From contig NZ_JBFAHM010000006.1 in NCBI RefSeq assembly GCF_040654195.1, positions 248,001-312,000 on the forward strand: a stretch of 64,000 nucleotides of DNA, in the 5' to 3' direction. Positions 15,543-23,966 of this stretch are shown here, in pieces (position 1 is the first letter of the stretch; each line of letters opens with the position of its first letter). The notes below the pieces were generated by a model. The model made no database searches, was not told the DNA's origin, and saw only the letters and a program-made list of their open reading frames with translations. A program made the translations under genes and the position numbers. Origin of the DNA: Hamadaea sp013361475 (lineage in GTDB: Bacteria > Actinomycetota > Actinomycetes > Mycobacteriales > Micromonosporaceae).

Positions 15543-17032
15543 CCCCGCCGATCGGCCCCGACGATCCGCTGGGCGGCGAGCTTGCCGGAGATCAGCACCA
15601 TCGGCACCCCGACGCCGGGAGTCGTCCCCGACCCGGCGAACACCACATTGGCCAGACCGGGATGCCGGTTCGGCGATCGGAACGGGCCGGTCTGGCGCAG
15701 CGTATGCGCGGCGGCGAACGGGGTTCCGGCGGCCAGTCCGCCGGCCGCCCAGTCGGCGGGGGTCACGACGTGCCGGGTCACCACCGCGTCGCCGAATCCG
15801 GCATACCCGCGCGCTTCGAGAACGTCGATCAGCTCGTCGGCGTACCGGTCGGCCAGGCCGCCCCGCCAGTCGAACGGACCCGTCGTCAGGTTGGGCGCCG
15901 GGGCCAGCACGTAATAGGTCTCTCGCCCGGCGGGCGCCGCCGTCGGATCGGTCCGGGTGGGGTTGGTGACCAGCAGCGACGGGTCGCTCATCAGCTCGCC
16001 CCGGCGAATCACCTCGGCGAAGGTACGCCGCCACGCCTGTCCGAAGTGGATGTTGTGGTGGGCGGTCTCCGGATACGCCCGCCGGGAGCCGATGTGCAGC
16101 ACGACGCACGACGGCGAATACCGCTGGGCCCGCCGGGGTCCCCGGCCGGGCAGCAGACCGAAGGCGGCCTCGGTGTCGGGGTTGAGGACGACGGCGTCGG
16201 CCGGGAAGCGCCGGCCGTCCGCGGTACGCACGGCGACCGCCCGGCCGTTGCGCACCTCCACGCTGGTCGCCTCCGCCTCGTAGTGGAACTCGACGCCGTG
16301 CTTCTCGGCCGCTCCGGCGAGCGCGAGCGGCACGGCGTGCATTCCCCCAGCCGGGTAGTACACCCCGGCGACGGTGTCCAGGTACGCGATGACGGCGTAC
16401 AACGCGCGGGCGTCCTGCGGCGCGAGCCCGGCATACATCGCCTGGAAGGAGAAGACGCGCCGGGTGCGGTCGTCGCGGAAGAAGCGGTCGATGCGGTGCT
16501 GGAGGCCGCCGAACGCCCCTTGCCCGAGTAGCCGGAGGAGGTTGAGCGTCACCAGGTCGCGCGGCCCGTCGAAGTTACGGTCGATGAAGTCCGCCCGTTG
16601 CAACTCCCACAGTCGCCGGGCGTACGCGGCGAAGCGGCGGTAGCCGTCGGCCTCGCGTACGCCGCAGACCCGGGCGATCTCGTCGGCCATCCGGTCGGGA
16701 TCGGCGATCACGTCGAGCCGGGAGCCATCGGCGAACCACGCCCGGTACGCCGGGTCGAGCGGGGTCAGGGTGAGCCAGCGCGGCAGGTCCTCCCCCACTG
16801 CCGCCAGCGCCTCGGCGATCAGGTCGGGCATGGTGAGCACCGTGGGGCCGGTGTCGAAGTCGAACCCGGCCACCGACAGCCGCCCGGCCCGTCCGCCGGG
16901 CCGGTCGGCCTTCTCTAGGACCGTCACCTGGCGGCCCGCGCCGGCCAGGTGGAGAGCGCAGGCCAGCCCGCCGAGCCCGGCCCCCACGACTACTACCCGA
17001 TCCGTCGGGCCGGACATCCGCCCGGCGCTCAC
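15530..17032 (-). CDS. crtI: Phytoene desaturase
   Basis: A 500-residue FAD enzyme. The N-terminal dinucleotide fold VVVVGAGLGGLACALHL (about residues 13-29) and E-x-x-x-RPGGRAG follow the CrtI pattern. The C-terminal FAD motif NVVFAGSGTTPGVGVPMVLISGKL is present, slightly changed from the usual GAGTHPG. CrtI inserts double bonds into phytoene to give lycopene at the membrane surface. GTG 17032 overlaps the crtE stop (GTGA), so crtE-crtI form an operon transcribed away from crtB. Confidence 0.92.
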   Translation of the reverse strand: MSAGRMSGPTDRVVVVGAGLGGLACALHLAGAGRQVTVLEKADRPGGRAGRLSVAGFDFDTGPTVLTMPDLIAEALAAVGEDLPRWLTLTPLDPAYRAWFADGSRLDVIADPDRMADEIARVCGVREADGYRRFAAYARRLWELQRADFIDRNFDGPRDLVTLNLLRLLGQGAFGGLQHRIDRFFRDDRTRRVFSFQAMYAGLAPQDARALYAVIAYLDTVAGVYYPAGGMHAVPLALAGAAEKHGVEFHYEAEATSVEVRNGRAVAVRTADGRRFPADAVVLNPDTEAAFGLLPGRGPRRAQRYSPSCVVLHIGSRRAYPETAHHNIHFGQAWRRTFAEVIRRGELMSDPSLLVTNPTRTDPTAAPAGRETYYVLAPAPNLTTGPFDWRGGLADRYADELIDVLEARGYAGFGDAVVTRHVVTPADWAAGGLAAGTPFAAAHTLRQTGPFRSPNRHPGLANVVFAGSGTTPGVGVPMVLISGKLAAQRIVGADRRGQSG

Positions 17033-18150
17033 GACGACCGCCAGGCGGCCGCACCGGCCAGCGAGGTGAGCGCGGTCCGGGCGTCGTCGGCGATCGGGGC
17101 GGTGTCCAGCGCTCGGATGCCCTCGGCGACCCGGTCGGCGATCATCTCGCGGACCCGTTCCGGCGCTCCCGTGCTCCGGATCAGCTCGCCGAGCCGCTGG
17201 ACCTCGGCGGAGTCCGGCGGCGGCCCGCTCCTGAATCGGCTTACCAGCGCATCGAGCTCAGTCCGGCGGCGAACGTTCGCCGTGGCCCGCGCTAGCTGCA
17301 GCAGGACGGTCGGCTTGCCCTGGACCAGGTCGTCACCGGCGGGCTTGCCCGTGTGCACCGGGTCGCCGAACGCGCCGAGCAGGTCGTCGCGAAGCTGGAA
17401 CGCTTCCCCGACACGCGTACCGAAGCGGGTGAAGGCCGCCGCGACCGAGGAGTCGAGCCGGCCCGCCAGACTGCCGCCGTAGTGCAGTGGCCGGACGACG
17501 GTGTATCCGGCCGTCTTGAGCCGGGCCACTCGCAGCGCCCGGTCGACCGTCCACACCGGAGAGTGTTCGCCCAGCACGTCCAGATACTGCCCGGCGATCG
17601 CCTCGACCCGCATGAGGTCGTACGCCCGCCGGGCGGCGGCCAGCGCGGCCGGCGGAACCAACGCCTGGGCCATGAGCCGATCCGCCCAGACGAGGCAGAG
17701 ATCGCCCACGAGGACGGCGATCGAGTCGCCGAACCGGTCGGCGTCGCCCGTCAAACCGGCCCGGCCGTGTGCGGTCGCCAGTGCCCGATGCGCCGTGGGC
17801 CGGCCGCGCCGGGTCTCGGAACGGTCCATGACGTCGTCGTGCACGAGGGCGAAGGCGTGCAGCAGTTCGAGCGCGGCCAGGGCCGGAAGCACCTGCTCCA
17901 CCGGCTCCCGGCCGCCGCACGCCCGCCACCCCCAGTACGCGAACAGCGGCCGCAGCCGTTTGCCGCCGCTCAGGACGGCGTCGCGCGCGGTCGCGGCGAG
18001 CAGGTCGAGCCGGGGATCGAGGGCGACCAGCGCAGCCGCCTCGGCAGCGACGAACGTGGCGAGCCGGTCGTCGACGGCGTCGGCGAGCGCGGCGGGTCCC
18101 GGCGGACCGGCAGGTCGCGGGACGGTCAGGGTCAGAGTCGTGTCGGCCAC
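17029..18150 (-). CDS. crtE: Geranylgeranyl diphosphate synthase-type polyprenyl synthetase
   Basis: A 373-residue all-helical prenyltransferase. Motifs: GGKRLRP (about 62-68), first aspartate-rich motif ALVHDDVMDRSETRRG with DDVMD, KTAGYTV, and second aspartate region QLRDDLLGAFGD. These belong to the short-chain E-type synthases that make GGPP. GGPP feeds the neighbouring phytoene synthase. The GTG at 18150 has TAGCCT as a possible -10 six bases before it, so the message may be leaderless. Divergent from crtB with a shared operator. Confidence 0.93.
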   Translation of the reverse strand: MADTTLTLTVPRPAGPPGPAALADAVDDRLATFVAAEAAALVALDPRLDLLAATARDAVLSGGKRLRPLFAYWGWRACGGREPVEQVLPALAALELLHAFALVHDDVMDRSETRRGRPTAHRALATAHGRAGLTGDADRFGDSIAVLVGDLCLVWADRLMAQALVPPAALAAARRAYDLMRVEAIAGQYLDVLGEHSPVWTVDRALRVARLKTAGYTVVRPLHYGGSLAGRLDSSVAAAFTRFGTRVGEAFQLRDDLLGAFGDPVHTGKPAGDDLVQGKPTVLLQLARATANVRRRTELDALVSRFRSGPPPDSAEVQRLGELIRSTGAPERVREMIADRVAEGIRALDTAPIADDARTALTSLAGAAAWRSS

Positions 18151-18176
18151 CCTTTGAGGCTAACCGACGCGGCAGG

Positions 18177-18197
18177 TTGCGTCGATTCTTGCGTCGA
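18177..18197. promoter_or_regulatory. Candidate LitR operator 2: direct repeats between crtE and crtB
   Basis: TTGCGTCGA occurs at 18177-18185 and 18189-18197, 12 bp apart, the same period and nearly the same word as operator 1. The first TTGCGT is a good -35 for crtB, with TAGCAT at 18200-18205 as -10 after a 17-nt spacer. A repressor on the repeats would block this promoter. Confidence 0.65.
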
Positions 18198-18233
18198 ATT
18201 AGCATGAGGGTACGCCGCCGAGAGGGGAAGATC

Positions 18234-19154
18234 GTGGACGAGCGCCTCGCCGCCGCGTACGAGGAGTGCCGCAAGCTCCATCGGCGGCACGGCCGGACCT
18301 ACTACCTGGCGACGAAACTGCTGCCGGCCGAGCTGCGTCCGCACGTCCACGCGCTCTACGGCTTCACCCGCTACGCCGACGAGATCGTCGACTCCACGCC
18401 CGAGCTGGGCATCGCCGAACGGGCCAGCCGCTTGCGCGCCTGGGGCACGGCGTTCGCGACGGGCCTGTCCGGCGCGCCCGTCGACGATCCGATCCTGCCT
18501 GCCGTGCTGCACACCATCGCCGTCCACGACATGGACCGGTCGGACTTCGCGTCGTTCCTGCGCAGCATGGAGATGGACCTCGACGTCACTGCCTACGGCA
18601 CCTACGCCGACCTGCTGGAGTACATGGAGGGCTCGGCGGCGGTGATCGGCACGATGATGCTGCCGATCCTGCGCCCGGCCGATCCGGCGGCGGCCCGGGA
18701 ACCCGCCCGCCAGCTGGGCCTGGCCTTCCAGCTCACCAACTTCCTCCGCGACGTCGGCGAGGACCTCGAACGGGGCCGGATCTATCTGCCGAAGGAAGAC
18801 CTCGATCGGTTCGGCGTCACCGAGTCGGACCTGGAGCAGGCGCTGGCCGACGGCCACAGCGGCGACCGTGTCAGGGCGTTGATCCGCTTCGAGGCCGGGC
18901 GCGCTCGCCGGCACTACGCGCTGGCGGCGCCGGGCGTACCGATGCTGGCCCCGGCCGCCCAGGCGTGCATTCGCACGGCGTTCCACCTCTACTCGGGCAT
19001 CCTCGGCGAGATCGAGCGGCAGGGATTCGACGTGTTCGCCCGCCGGGCGGTGGTTCCCCGCCATCGGCGGGTACTCGTCACCGCACGGAGCCTGCTGACT
19101 CCCACCGGCCGGGGTGTCAGCCTGACGCCTCGCTCGATCGCCCTGGGGGCCTGA
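18234..19154 (+). CDS. crtB: Phytoene synthase
   Basis: A 306-residue squalene/phytoene synthase. First aspartate-rich motif YADEIVDST (about residues 44-52), second LTNFLRDVGEDLERGRIYLPKEDL. It condenses two GGPP into phytoene. I choose GTG 18234, preceded by AGAGGGGAAG. The ATG at 18204 has no ribosome site and lies inside the predicted -10, and the frame from 18177 begins in the operator. The stop overlaps the photolyase ATG (TGATG), starting a seven-gene operon. Confidence 0.92.
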   Translation: MDERLAAAYEECRKLHRRHGRTYYLATKLLPAELRPHVHALYGFTRYADEIVDSTPELGIAERASRLRAWGTAFATGLSGAPVDDPILPAVLHTIAVHDMDRSDFASFLRSMEMDLDVTAYGTYADLLEYMEGSAAVIGTMMLPILRPADPAAAREPARQLGLAFQLTNFLRDVGEDLERGRIYLPKEDLDRFGVTESDLEQALADGHSGDRVRALIRFEAGRARRHYALAAPGVPMLAPAAQACIRTAFHLYSGILGEIERQGFDVFARRAVVPRHRRVLVTARSLLTPTGRGVSLTPRSIALGA

Positions 19155-20449
19155 TGCGTACCGCCGTCGTGCTGTTCACCCGGGACCTTCGGGTCGCCGA
19201 CAATCCCGCGCTGCACGCCGCCTGCGAGGTCGCCGACGAGGTGGTCCCGCTGTTCGTCGCCGATCCGGGCGTGCCCGGCTCGCCGAACCGGCGGCGGTTC
19301 CTCGCCGAGAGCCTCGCCGACCTCCGCGAATCACTCCGTCACCGGGGTGGCGACCTCGTGCTCCGCGAGGGCGATCCGGTCACCGAGGCGGTCAAGCTCG
19401 CCCGGGAGACCGGGGCGTTCGGCATCAGCCTCGCCGCCGACGTGAGCGGCTTCGCGGCTGCCCGAGAACAACGGCTTCGCCGAGCCTGTGCGGAGGAACG
19501 ATTGTCGCTGAAGGTCTTCGACTCCGTCACGGTGGTGCCACCCGGCGCGCTGCGACCCTCCGGCGGCGGTGATCACTACCGCGTCTTCACGCCGTACTGG
19601 CGTGCGTGGCAAGGCTTCCACCGGCGGCCGGAGCTACCCGCACCCCACCGGGTACGCCTCCCGGACGGCATCACGCCCGGACGGCTTCCGGCCGGCGGCC
19701 CGGCGACCGGCCTGATGCCCGGCGGAGAGACCGAGGGCCGCGCCCGTCTGTCCGCCTGGCTCCGGAGCGCCGCCGAGTACGCCGAGATCCACGACGATCT
19801 GGCCGCCGACCGGACGAGCCGGATGAGCCCTTATCTGCATTTCGGCTGCGTGTCCCCAGTCGCCGTGGCCGATCAAGCAGGCGGCGTCGAGGCGTACGTG
19901 CGGCAGGTGTGCTGGCGCGACTTCTATCACCAGGTGCTGGCCTACTTTCCCGAGCTGCCCCACAAGGCGTATCGCCGGAACGCCGACGAGCAGTGGGCCG
20001 ACGACCAGAGCGCCCTGGACGCGTGGCGTGCGGGGCGCACCGGCGTGCCGATCGTGGACGCGGGCATGCGGCAGCTCGCGGCCGAGGGCTGGATGCACAA
20101 TCGCGCGCGCCTGATCACGGCTTCTTTCCTGACCAAGCAGCTGGGCCTGGACTGGCGCGCGGGCGCCGCGTGGTACGCGAGCCTGCTGCTGGACGCCGAC
20201 GTGGCCGACAACAACGGGAATTGGCAGTGGGTGGCCGGGACGGGCAACGACACCAAGCCGTATCGGCGGTTCAACCCGGTACGCCAGGCCGAACGGTTCG
20301 ATCCGGAGGGGGACTACGTCCGCCGGTGGGTGCCCGAGCTGGCGGGCGTCACCGGGAAGGCGGTGCATCAGCCCTGGCGGCTGCCGGAGGCCGAGCGCCG
20401 GGCGCTGCGTTACGAGGGTTCGCTGGCGCCCGAACCGGAGCCGATGTGA
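19154..20449 (+). CDS. phr: Deoxyribodipyrimidine photolyase
   Basis: A 431-residue class I photolyase. The N-terminal antenna domain has VVLFTRDLRVADNPALHAA. The FAD domain carries GVPIVDAGMRQLAAEGWMHNR and LLLDADVADNNGNWQWVAGTGND, the motif of the flavin pocket of CPD photolyases. It repairs UV-made pyrimidine dimers using blue light. It lies between crtB and the cyclase genes with TGATG overlaps on both sides. Repair and photoprotective pigment are thus on one message, as in light-induced crt clusters elsewhere. Confidence 0.93.
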   Translation: MRTAVVLFTRDLRVADNPALHAACEVADEVVPLFVADPGVPGSPNRRRFLAESLADLRESLRHRGGDLVLREGDPVTEAVKLARETGAFGISLAADVSGFAAAREQRLRRACAEERLSLKVFDSVTVVPPGALRPSGGGDHYRVFTPYWRAWQGFHRRPELPAPHRVRLPDGITPGRLPAGGPATGLMPGGETEGRARLSAWLRSAAEYAEIHDDLAADRTSRMSPYLHFGCVSPVAVADQAGGVEAYVRQVCWRDFYHQVLAYFPELPHKAYRRNADEQWADDQSALDAWRAGRTGVPIVDAGMRQLAAEGWMHNRARLITASFLTKQLGLDWRAGAAWYASLLLDADVADNNGNWQWVAGTGNDTKPYRRFNPVRQAERFDPEGDYVRRWVPELAGVTGKAVHQPWRLPEAERRALRYEGSLAPEPEPM

Positions 20450-20769
20450 TGGACCGCTGGCAGTACGCCGCCGCCCTCGCCGCCTGTGTGGTGATCACGC
20501 TGCCGCTGGAGGTCGTGCTCGGCGCGCGGGTCTATCGGCGACCGGCCCGGCTGGCGCTCACCCTCGCACCGGTCGTCGTGGTCTTCGCGGCCTGGGATCT
20601 GCTGGCCGCCCGCCGCGGCCACTGGTGGTGGAGCACCGATCAGGTCACCGGGGTGCGCCTGCTCGGCCTACCGCTCGAGGAGTGGATCTTCTTCCTGGTG
20701 GTACCGATCTGCGCGGTGCTCACCTACGAAGTGATCGGTTCCCGGCAGGTGATCCGGCGTGGCCGCTGA
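20449..20769 (+). CDS. crtYc: Lycopene cyclase domain protein, first subunit
   Basis: A 106-residue three-helix membrane protein. The sequence LLGLPLEEWIFFLVVPICAVLTYE (positions about 71-94) holds the conserved PLEE signature of heterodimeric lycopene cyclases. The second subunit follows with an 11-nt overlap. Both are needed to cyclise lycopene ends. The ATG overlaps the photolyase stop. Confidence 0.87.
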   Translation: MDRWQYAAALAACVVITLPLEVVLGARVYRRPARLALTLAPVVVVFAAWDLLAARRGHWWWSTDQVTGVRLLGLPLEEWIFFLVVPICAVLTYEVIGSRQVIRRGR

Positions 20770-21082
20770 GTACACGATCGCCGCCGTCGCCGCCCCGGCC
20801 GCCGTCGTCGGACTGGAGCTGTTGGTCTTCCGGACCGGCCTGTTCGGGCAGGCGCGCTACTGGATCACCTTGGCGATCGCGCTGGCCTTCCAGATCCCGG
20901 TCGACGGCTGGCTCACCCGGGCCGGCCGGCCGATCGTCCGCTACAGCGCGGCCGAGACCTCCGGGGTGCGGTTTCCCTGGCACATCCCGGTCGAGGACTT
21001 CGGCTTCGGGTTCGCGCTGGTCACCTTGACCTTGCTGCTGTGGCGGCGGCAGACGCTACGGGCGGAGCGCGATCATGGCTGA
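20759..21082 (+). CDS. crtYd: Lycopene cyclase domain protein, second subunit
   Basis: A 107-residue membrane protein with helices around 10-30, 38-56 and 82-98. The motif PVEDFGFGFALVT matches the P-x-E-D/E signature of CrtYd/CrtYf-type subunits; RFPWHIPVEDF is conserved. The GTG at 20759 overlaps the first subunit. In C50-carotenoid producers such pairs act after a UbiA-type elongase, but no elongase gene is in this locus. Cyclisation of an unextended C40 chain is therefore likely. Confidence 0.85.
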   Translation: MAAEYTIAAVAAPAAVVGLELLVFRTGLFGQARYWITLAIALAFQIPVDGWLTRAGRPIVRYSAAETSGVRFPWHIPVEDFGFGFALVTLTLLLWRRQTLRAERDHG

Positions 21083-21734
21083 CCCGGTCGCCGGTGTGCT
21101 GACCACGGGGTTCGACCGGCTGGTCCGCGGGGGTCTGCGCGGCGTCTGGCTGCGCGGCCGGCTGCCGGCCGGCGCGTTCGTCTGGGCCGCGAACCACCAC
21201 AGCTGGTGGGACCCCTTCGTGGCGGCCGCGGTGCTGCGGCGGGCGCGGCGAACCGCCGGCCTCGTCATGCTTCAGGACACCATCCAGCGGTACGCCTTCG
21301 CGCGGCGGCTGGGCGTGTTCGGTTCACGGGAGCTGCGTACGGGGCTGCGTCAGCTGGCCGGGGGCCGGGTGCTGATCGTCTACCCCGAAGGCGAGCTGCG
21401 CCCGCCGGGTCCGCTCGGCCCGCTGGCCGACGGCGCCGCCTGGTACGCCCACCGCACTGGGGTGCCGCTGGCCGCCGTCGCGGTCCGGGTGGTGCTCCGC
21501 GGCCATCAGGCGCCGGAGGCGTACGTGTCGATCACGGCGGTGGACCCGGCCGGCGAGGTCGGCGTCCTGACCGGCTCCCTGGCCCGGACGCTGCACGACG
21601 ATCTGTCCACGCTGGACCGGCAGCTCGCGGTCGCCGATCCACGAGCCGGATTGGCCGGGTTCCGGCCCGTCCTGCTCGGCCGGCGGAGCTGGGACGAACG
21701 CATCGACGCGGTGACCAGGCGGTTGCGATGGTGA
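21075..21734 (+). CDS. 1-acyl-glycerol-3-phosphate-type acyltransferase (PlsC family)
   Basis: A 219-residue PlsC-fold acyltransferase. Block I is NHHSWWDPF (the HxxxxD catalytic pair reads H-SWWD), and block III is VLIVYPEGELRPPG (EGxR-like). There is no clear transmembrane helix beyond the membrane-associated N-terminus. Beside a CrtQ-like glycosyltransferase, a role in acylating a carotenoid glycoside is attractive, although CrtO of Staphylococcus belongs to a different fold group. It overlaps both neighbours by 8 and 7 nt. Confidence 0.82.
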   Translation: MADPVAGVLTTGFDRLVRGGLRGVWLRGRLPAGAFVWAANHHSWWDPFVAAAVLRRARRTAGLVMLQDTIQRYAFARRLGVFGSRELRTGLRQLAGGRVLIVYPEGELRPPGPLGPLADGAAWYAHRTGVPLAAVAVRVVLRGHQAPEAYVSITAVDPAGEVGVLTGSLARTLHDDLSTLDRQLAVADPRAGLAGFRPVLLGRRSWDERIDAVTRRLRW

Positions 21735-22831
21735 TCCTGAGCGCGGCGATCGCCGCCTACCACCTGGTGAAGACGGCCGGCCTCGTCGCCAACACCGCCA
21801 TGTTCCCCATCCTGCGACCGGCTTCGTCGCCGGCTCCCGCTCCGGGCCGGCCGGTCAGGTCCGTCCACAGCGCACCGCGGATTTCGCTGCTCGTACCCGC
21901 CCGGGACGAGGCGCTGCGACTGCCCCGGCTGCTCCCCGGGCTCCTGGCGCAACCCGCCGACGAGATCCTGATCCTCGACGACGGCTCCACCGACGGCACC
22001 GCCGACGTCGTCCGGGCGCACGCCGATCCACGGCTGCGCCTGGTGCCGGGCGAACCGCGCCCGGACGGCTGGATCGGCAAGAACTGGGCCTGCCACCAGC
22101 TTGGCCAGGCGGCGACCGGGGATCTGCTCGTCTTCTGCGACGCCGACGTGGTGCTGCAGCCGGGCGCGCTCGACGCCGTCCGGCACGAACTGCGACGGCA
22201 GCGGGCCGACGTCTTCTCGGTGTTCCCCCGGCAGCTGACCGGCACCCTCGGCGAACGCCTCCTGGTGCCGCTGATCGACGAGACGCTGCTGGCCTTCCTG
22301 CCGCATCGGCTGCTCGACCGGCCGATCCCCGCCGCCGCCACCGCCAACGGCCAGCTGCTGGCGTTCACGCGGACGGCGTACGCGGTCCTCGGCGGGCACG
22401 AGGCCGTCCACGACCGGATCGTCGAGGACGTGGCCCTGGCCCGCCGGGCCCGCCGGTTCGGGCTGAAACTCGGTCTCGCGCTGGGCGGGGAGCTGATCCA
22501 GGCCCGGATGTACGACGGCTACCGGCAGGCCGTCGCCGGGCTGGGCAAGAGTCTGCGGGCCGCCCATCTGGGCAGCGACGCCGTCCTCGTCGCGAGCGCC
22601 GGCTTCCACGTCCTCGCGTACGCCGCGCCGTGGCTGCTGTGGCGACGGGGACCGGCCTGGCGAGCGGCGGCCGTACTGGGTCTGACCGAACGGCTGCTCG
22701 CCAACGCCAAGACCGGTCGCGGGGCGTACGCCGAAGCCGCGCTCGTGCCGATCACGCCGCTCGCGGCGCTGCCGGTGTACGCGATCGCGCTGCGCCGGAA
22801 AGCTCGCTGGAAAGGCCGCACCTACCCGTGA
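21728..22831 (+). CDS. Glycosyltransferase family 2, CrtQ-like
   Basis: A 367-residue membrane-bound GT2 enzyme. An N-terminal helix is followed by ISLLVPARDEALRLP, DEILILDDGSTDGT, GWIGKNWACHQ and LLVFCDADVVL, the nucleotide-sugar and metal sites. Two C-terminal helices end in RKARWKGRTYP, closely like the end of staphylococcal CrtQ (WKGRxY). The DGWIGKNWACHQ block is also shared with carotenoid glucosyltransferases. It should glycosylate a carotenoid hydroxyl or carboxyl group. It overlaps the acyltransferase by 7 nt and the P450 by GTGA. Confidence 0.82.
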   Translation: MVILSAAIAAYHLVKTAGLVANTAMFPILRPASSPAPAPGRPVRSVHSAPRISLLVPARDEALRLPRLLPGLLAQPADEILILDDGSTDGTADVVRAHADPRLRLVPGEPRPDGWIGKNWACHQLGQAATGDLLVFCDADVVLQPGALDAVRHELRRQRADVFSVFPRQLTGTLGERLLVPLIDETLLAFLPHRLLDRPIPAAATANGQLLAFTRTAYAVLGGHEAVHDRIVEDVALARRARRFGLKLGLALGGELIQARMYDGYRQAVAGLGKSLRAAHLGSDAVLVASAGFHVLAYAAPWLLWRRGPAWRAAAVLGLTERLLANAKTGRGAYAEAALVPITPLAALPVYAIALRRKARWKGRTYP

Positions 22832-23928
22832 TCGGCGACCTGTGGCGCTGGACTCGCGACCCGATCCCGCTGCTGACCGAACGGGCCGCCACGGCGCCGG
22901 TGTTCGAGCTACGCCTGTGGCGGCGCGGCATCGTGGGCTACCGTCCGGAGTGGAATCGGGCGGTCCTCGGCGACCTCGCCGCCTTCCGCGCGGCGGGCAG
23001 CCTGAGCGGGCTGACCCCGTATCTGTCCGGCGGAGTCGTGCATGCCGACGTCCCCGAGCACGACGAACGGCGGCGAGCCCTCAACCCGCACTTCCACAAC
23101 CGGTCGCTCGCAGCCCTGCTCGGGCAGCTCGACGAGGTGGCCGCCCGGTACGCGCCCCCGGCCGAGTTCGAGGCGCTGGAGTGGGCCGCAGACGTCGTGC
23201 GGCGCCTGCTCAACGCCGCCTTCTTCGGCGGCCGGGTCCCCGACCGGCTGCTCCGCTCCTTCCTGGTCCCGTTGCACCGGCCGATGCCGCATCCCCTGCT
23301 GCCTCGCCCCCGGCTCTTCCGCCGGGTCGACGAGCACATCGCCGCCGTCCTGGCCGATCCCCCGCCCGGTACGCTGGCCGCCGCCCTCGCCGGGCTGCCC
23401 GACGCGGTCGAGGAGATCCGAGTCGCTCTCGCGGCCGGATACGACACCACGACGCATACCCTGGCCTGGGCGGCTTGGCAGCTGGCGGGCGCACCCGAGT
23501 GGCGTACGCCCGACGCCCTGCCGGCCGTGCTCGACGAAGTGCTGCGGCTCTACCCGGCGGGCTGGATCGGCAGCCGGGTCGCCGCGGCCGACGTCTCCGT
23601 AGCGGGAGCCGGCATCCCGGCCGGGACGCTGGTGCTCTACTCGCCTTACCTGACACACCGGGATCCCGAGCTGTGGCCCGATCCCGGCGCGTTCCGGCCC
23701 GAACGATTCACCGCCACCGGGCCCGCCCGGCCGGCCTGGGGTTTCCTGCCGTTCAGCGCGGGACGGCGTACCTGCCTGGGCGCCCACCTGGCCCGCGCGA
23801 TGCTGAGCGCCGCGCTCCGGCCGTGCCTGACCGGCCGCCTCACCCAAGTGAGCGGCGACCCGACGCCGCAGGCCGGATTGACCCTGCGGCCGCGCGGCCC
23901 GCTGCGGATGATCCGCCCGCCGCGCTGA
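22828..23928 (+). CDS. Cytochrome P450
   Basis: A 366-residue P450, short for the family (usually 400 or more). The start GTG overlaps the glycosyltransferase stop, and the N-terminal proline-rich anchor region is missing. Key motifs are intact: I-helix ALAAGYDTTTHTLAW, ExxR in DEVLRLYPAG, FRPERF, and the heme loop FSAGRRTCLGAHLA with the cysteine ligand. In a carotenoid operon it probably hydroxylates the pigment, giving the glycosyltransferase its acceptor. That order is inference. Confidence 0.87.
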   Translation: MIGDLWRWTRDPIPLLTERAATAPVFELRLWRRGIVGYRPEWNRAVLGDLAAFRAAGSLSGLTPYLSGGVVHADVPEHDERRRALNPHFHNRSLAALLGQLDEVAARYAPPAEFEALEWAADVVRRLLNAAFFGGRVPDRLLRSFLVPLHRPMPHPLLPRPRLFRRVDEHIAAVLADPPPGTLAAALAGLPDAVEEIRVALAAGYDTTTHTLAWAAWQLAGAPEWRTPDALPAVLDEVLRLYPAGWIGSRVAAADVSVAGAGIPAGTLVLYSPYLTHRDPELWPDPGAFRPERFTATGPARPAWGFLPFSAGRRTCLGAHLARAMLSAALRPCLTGRLTQVSGDPTPQAGLTLRPRGPLRMIRPPR

Positions 23929-23966
23929 TCTCTCGGTTGGCGAGATGCCCGTTAGCTGCGGTTATC

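Noticed and set aside
13038..16109. A very long minus-strand open frame (over 1000 codons) continuing upstream of the MerR gene
   Set aside because: Only the part after 13946 is a recognisable protein. The upstream part is Arg/Gly/Pro/His-rich shadow sequence opposite the SDR gene and antisense to its real codons.
18177..18233. A longer phytoene synthase starting TTG 18177 or ATG 18204
   Set aside because: The TTG lies in the predicted -35 and operator, and the ATG falls inside the -10 with no ribosome site. GTG 18234 has a strong one.
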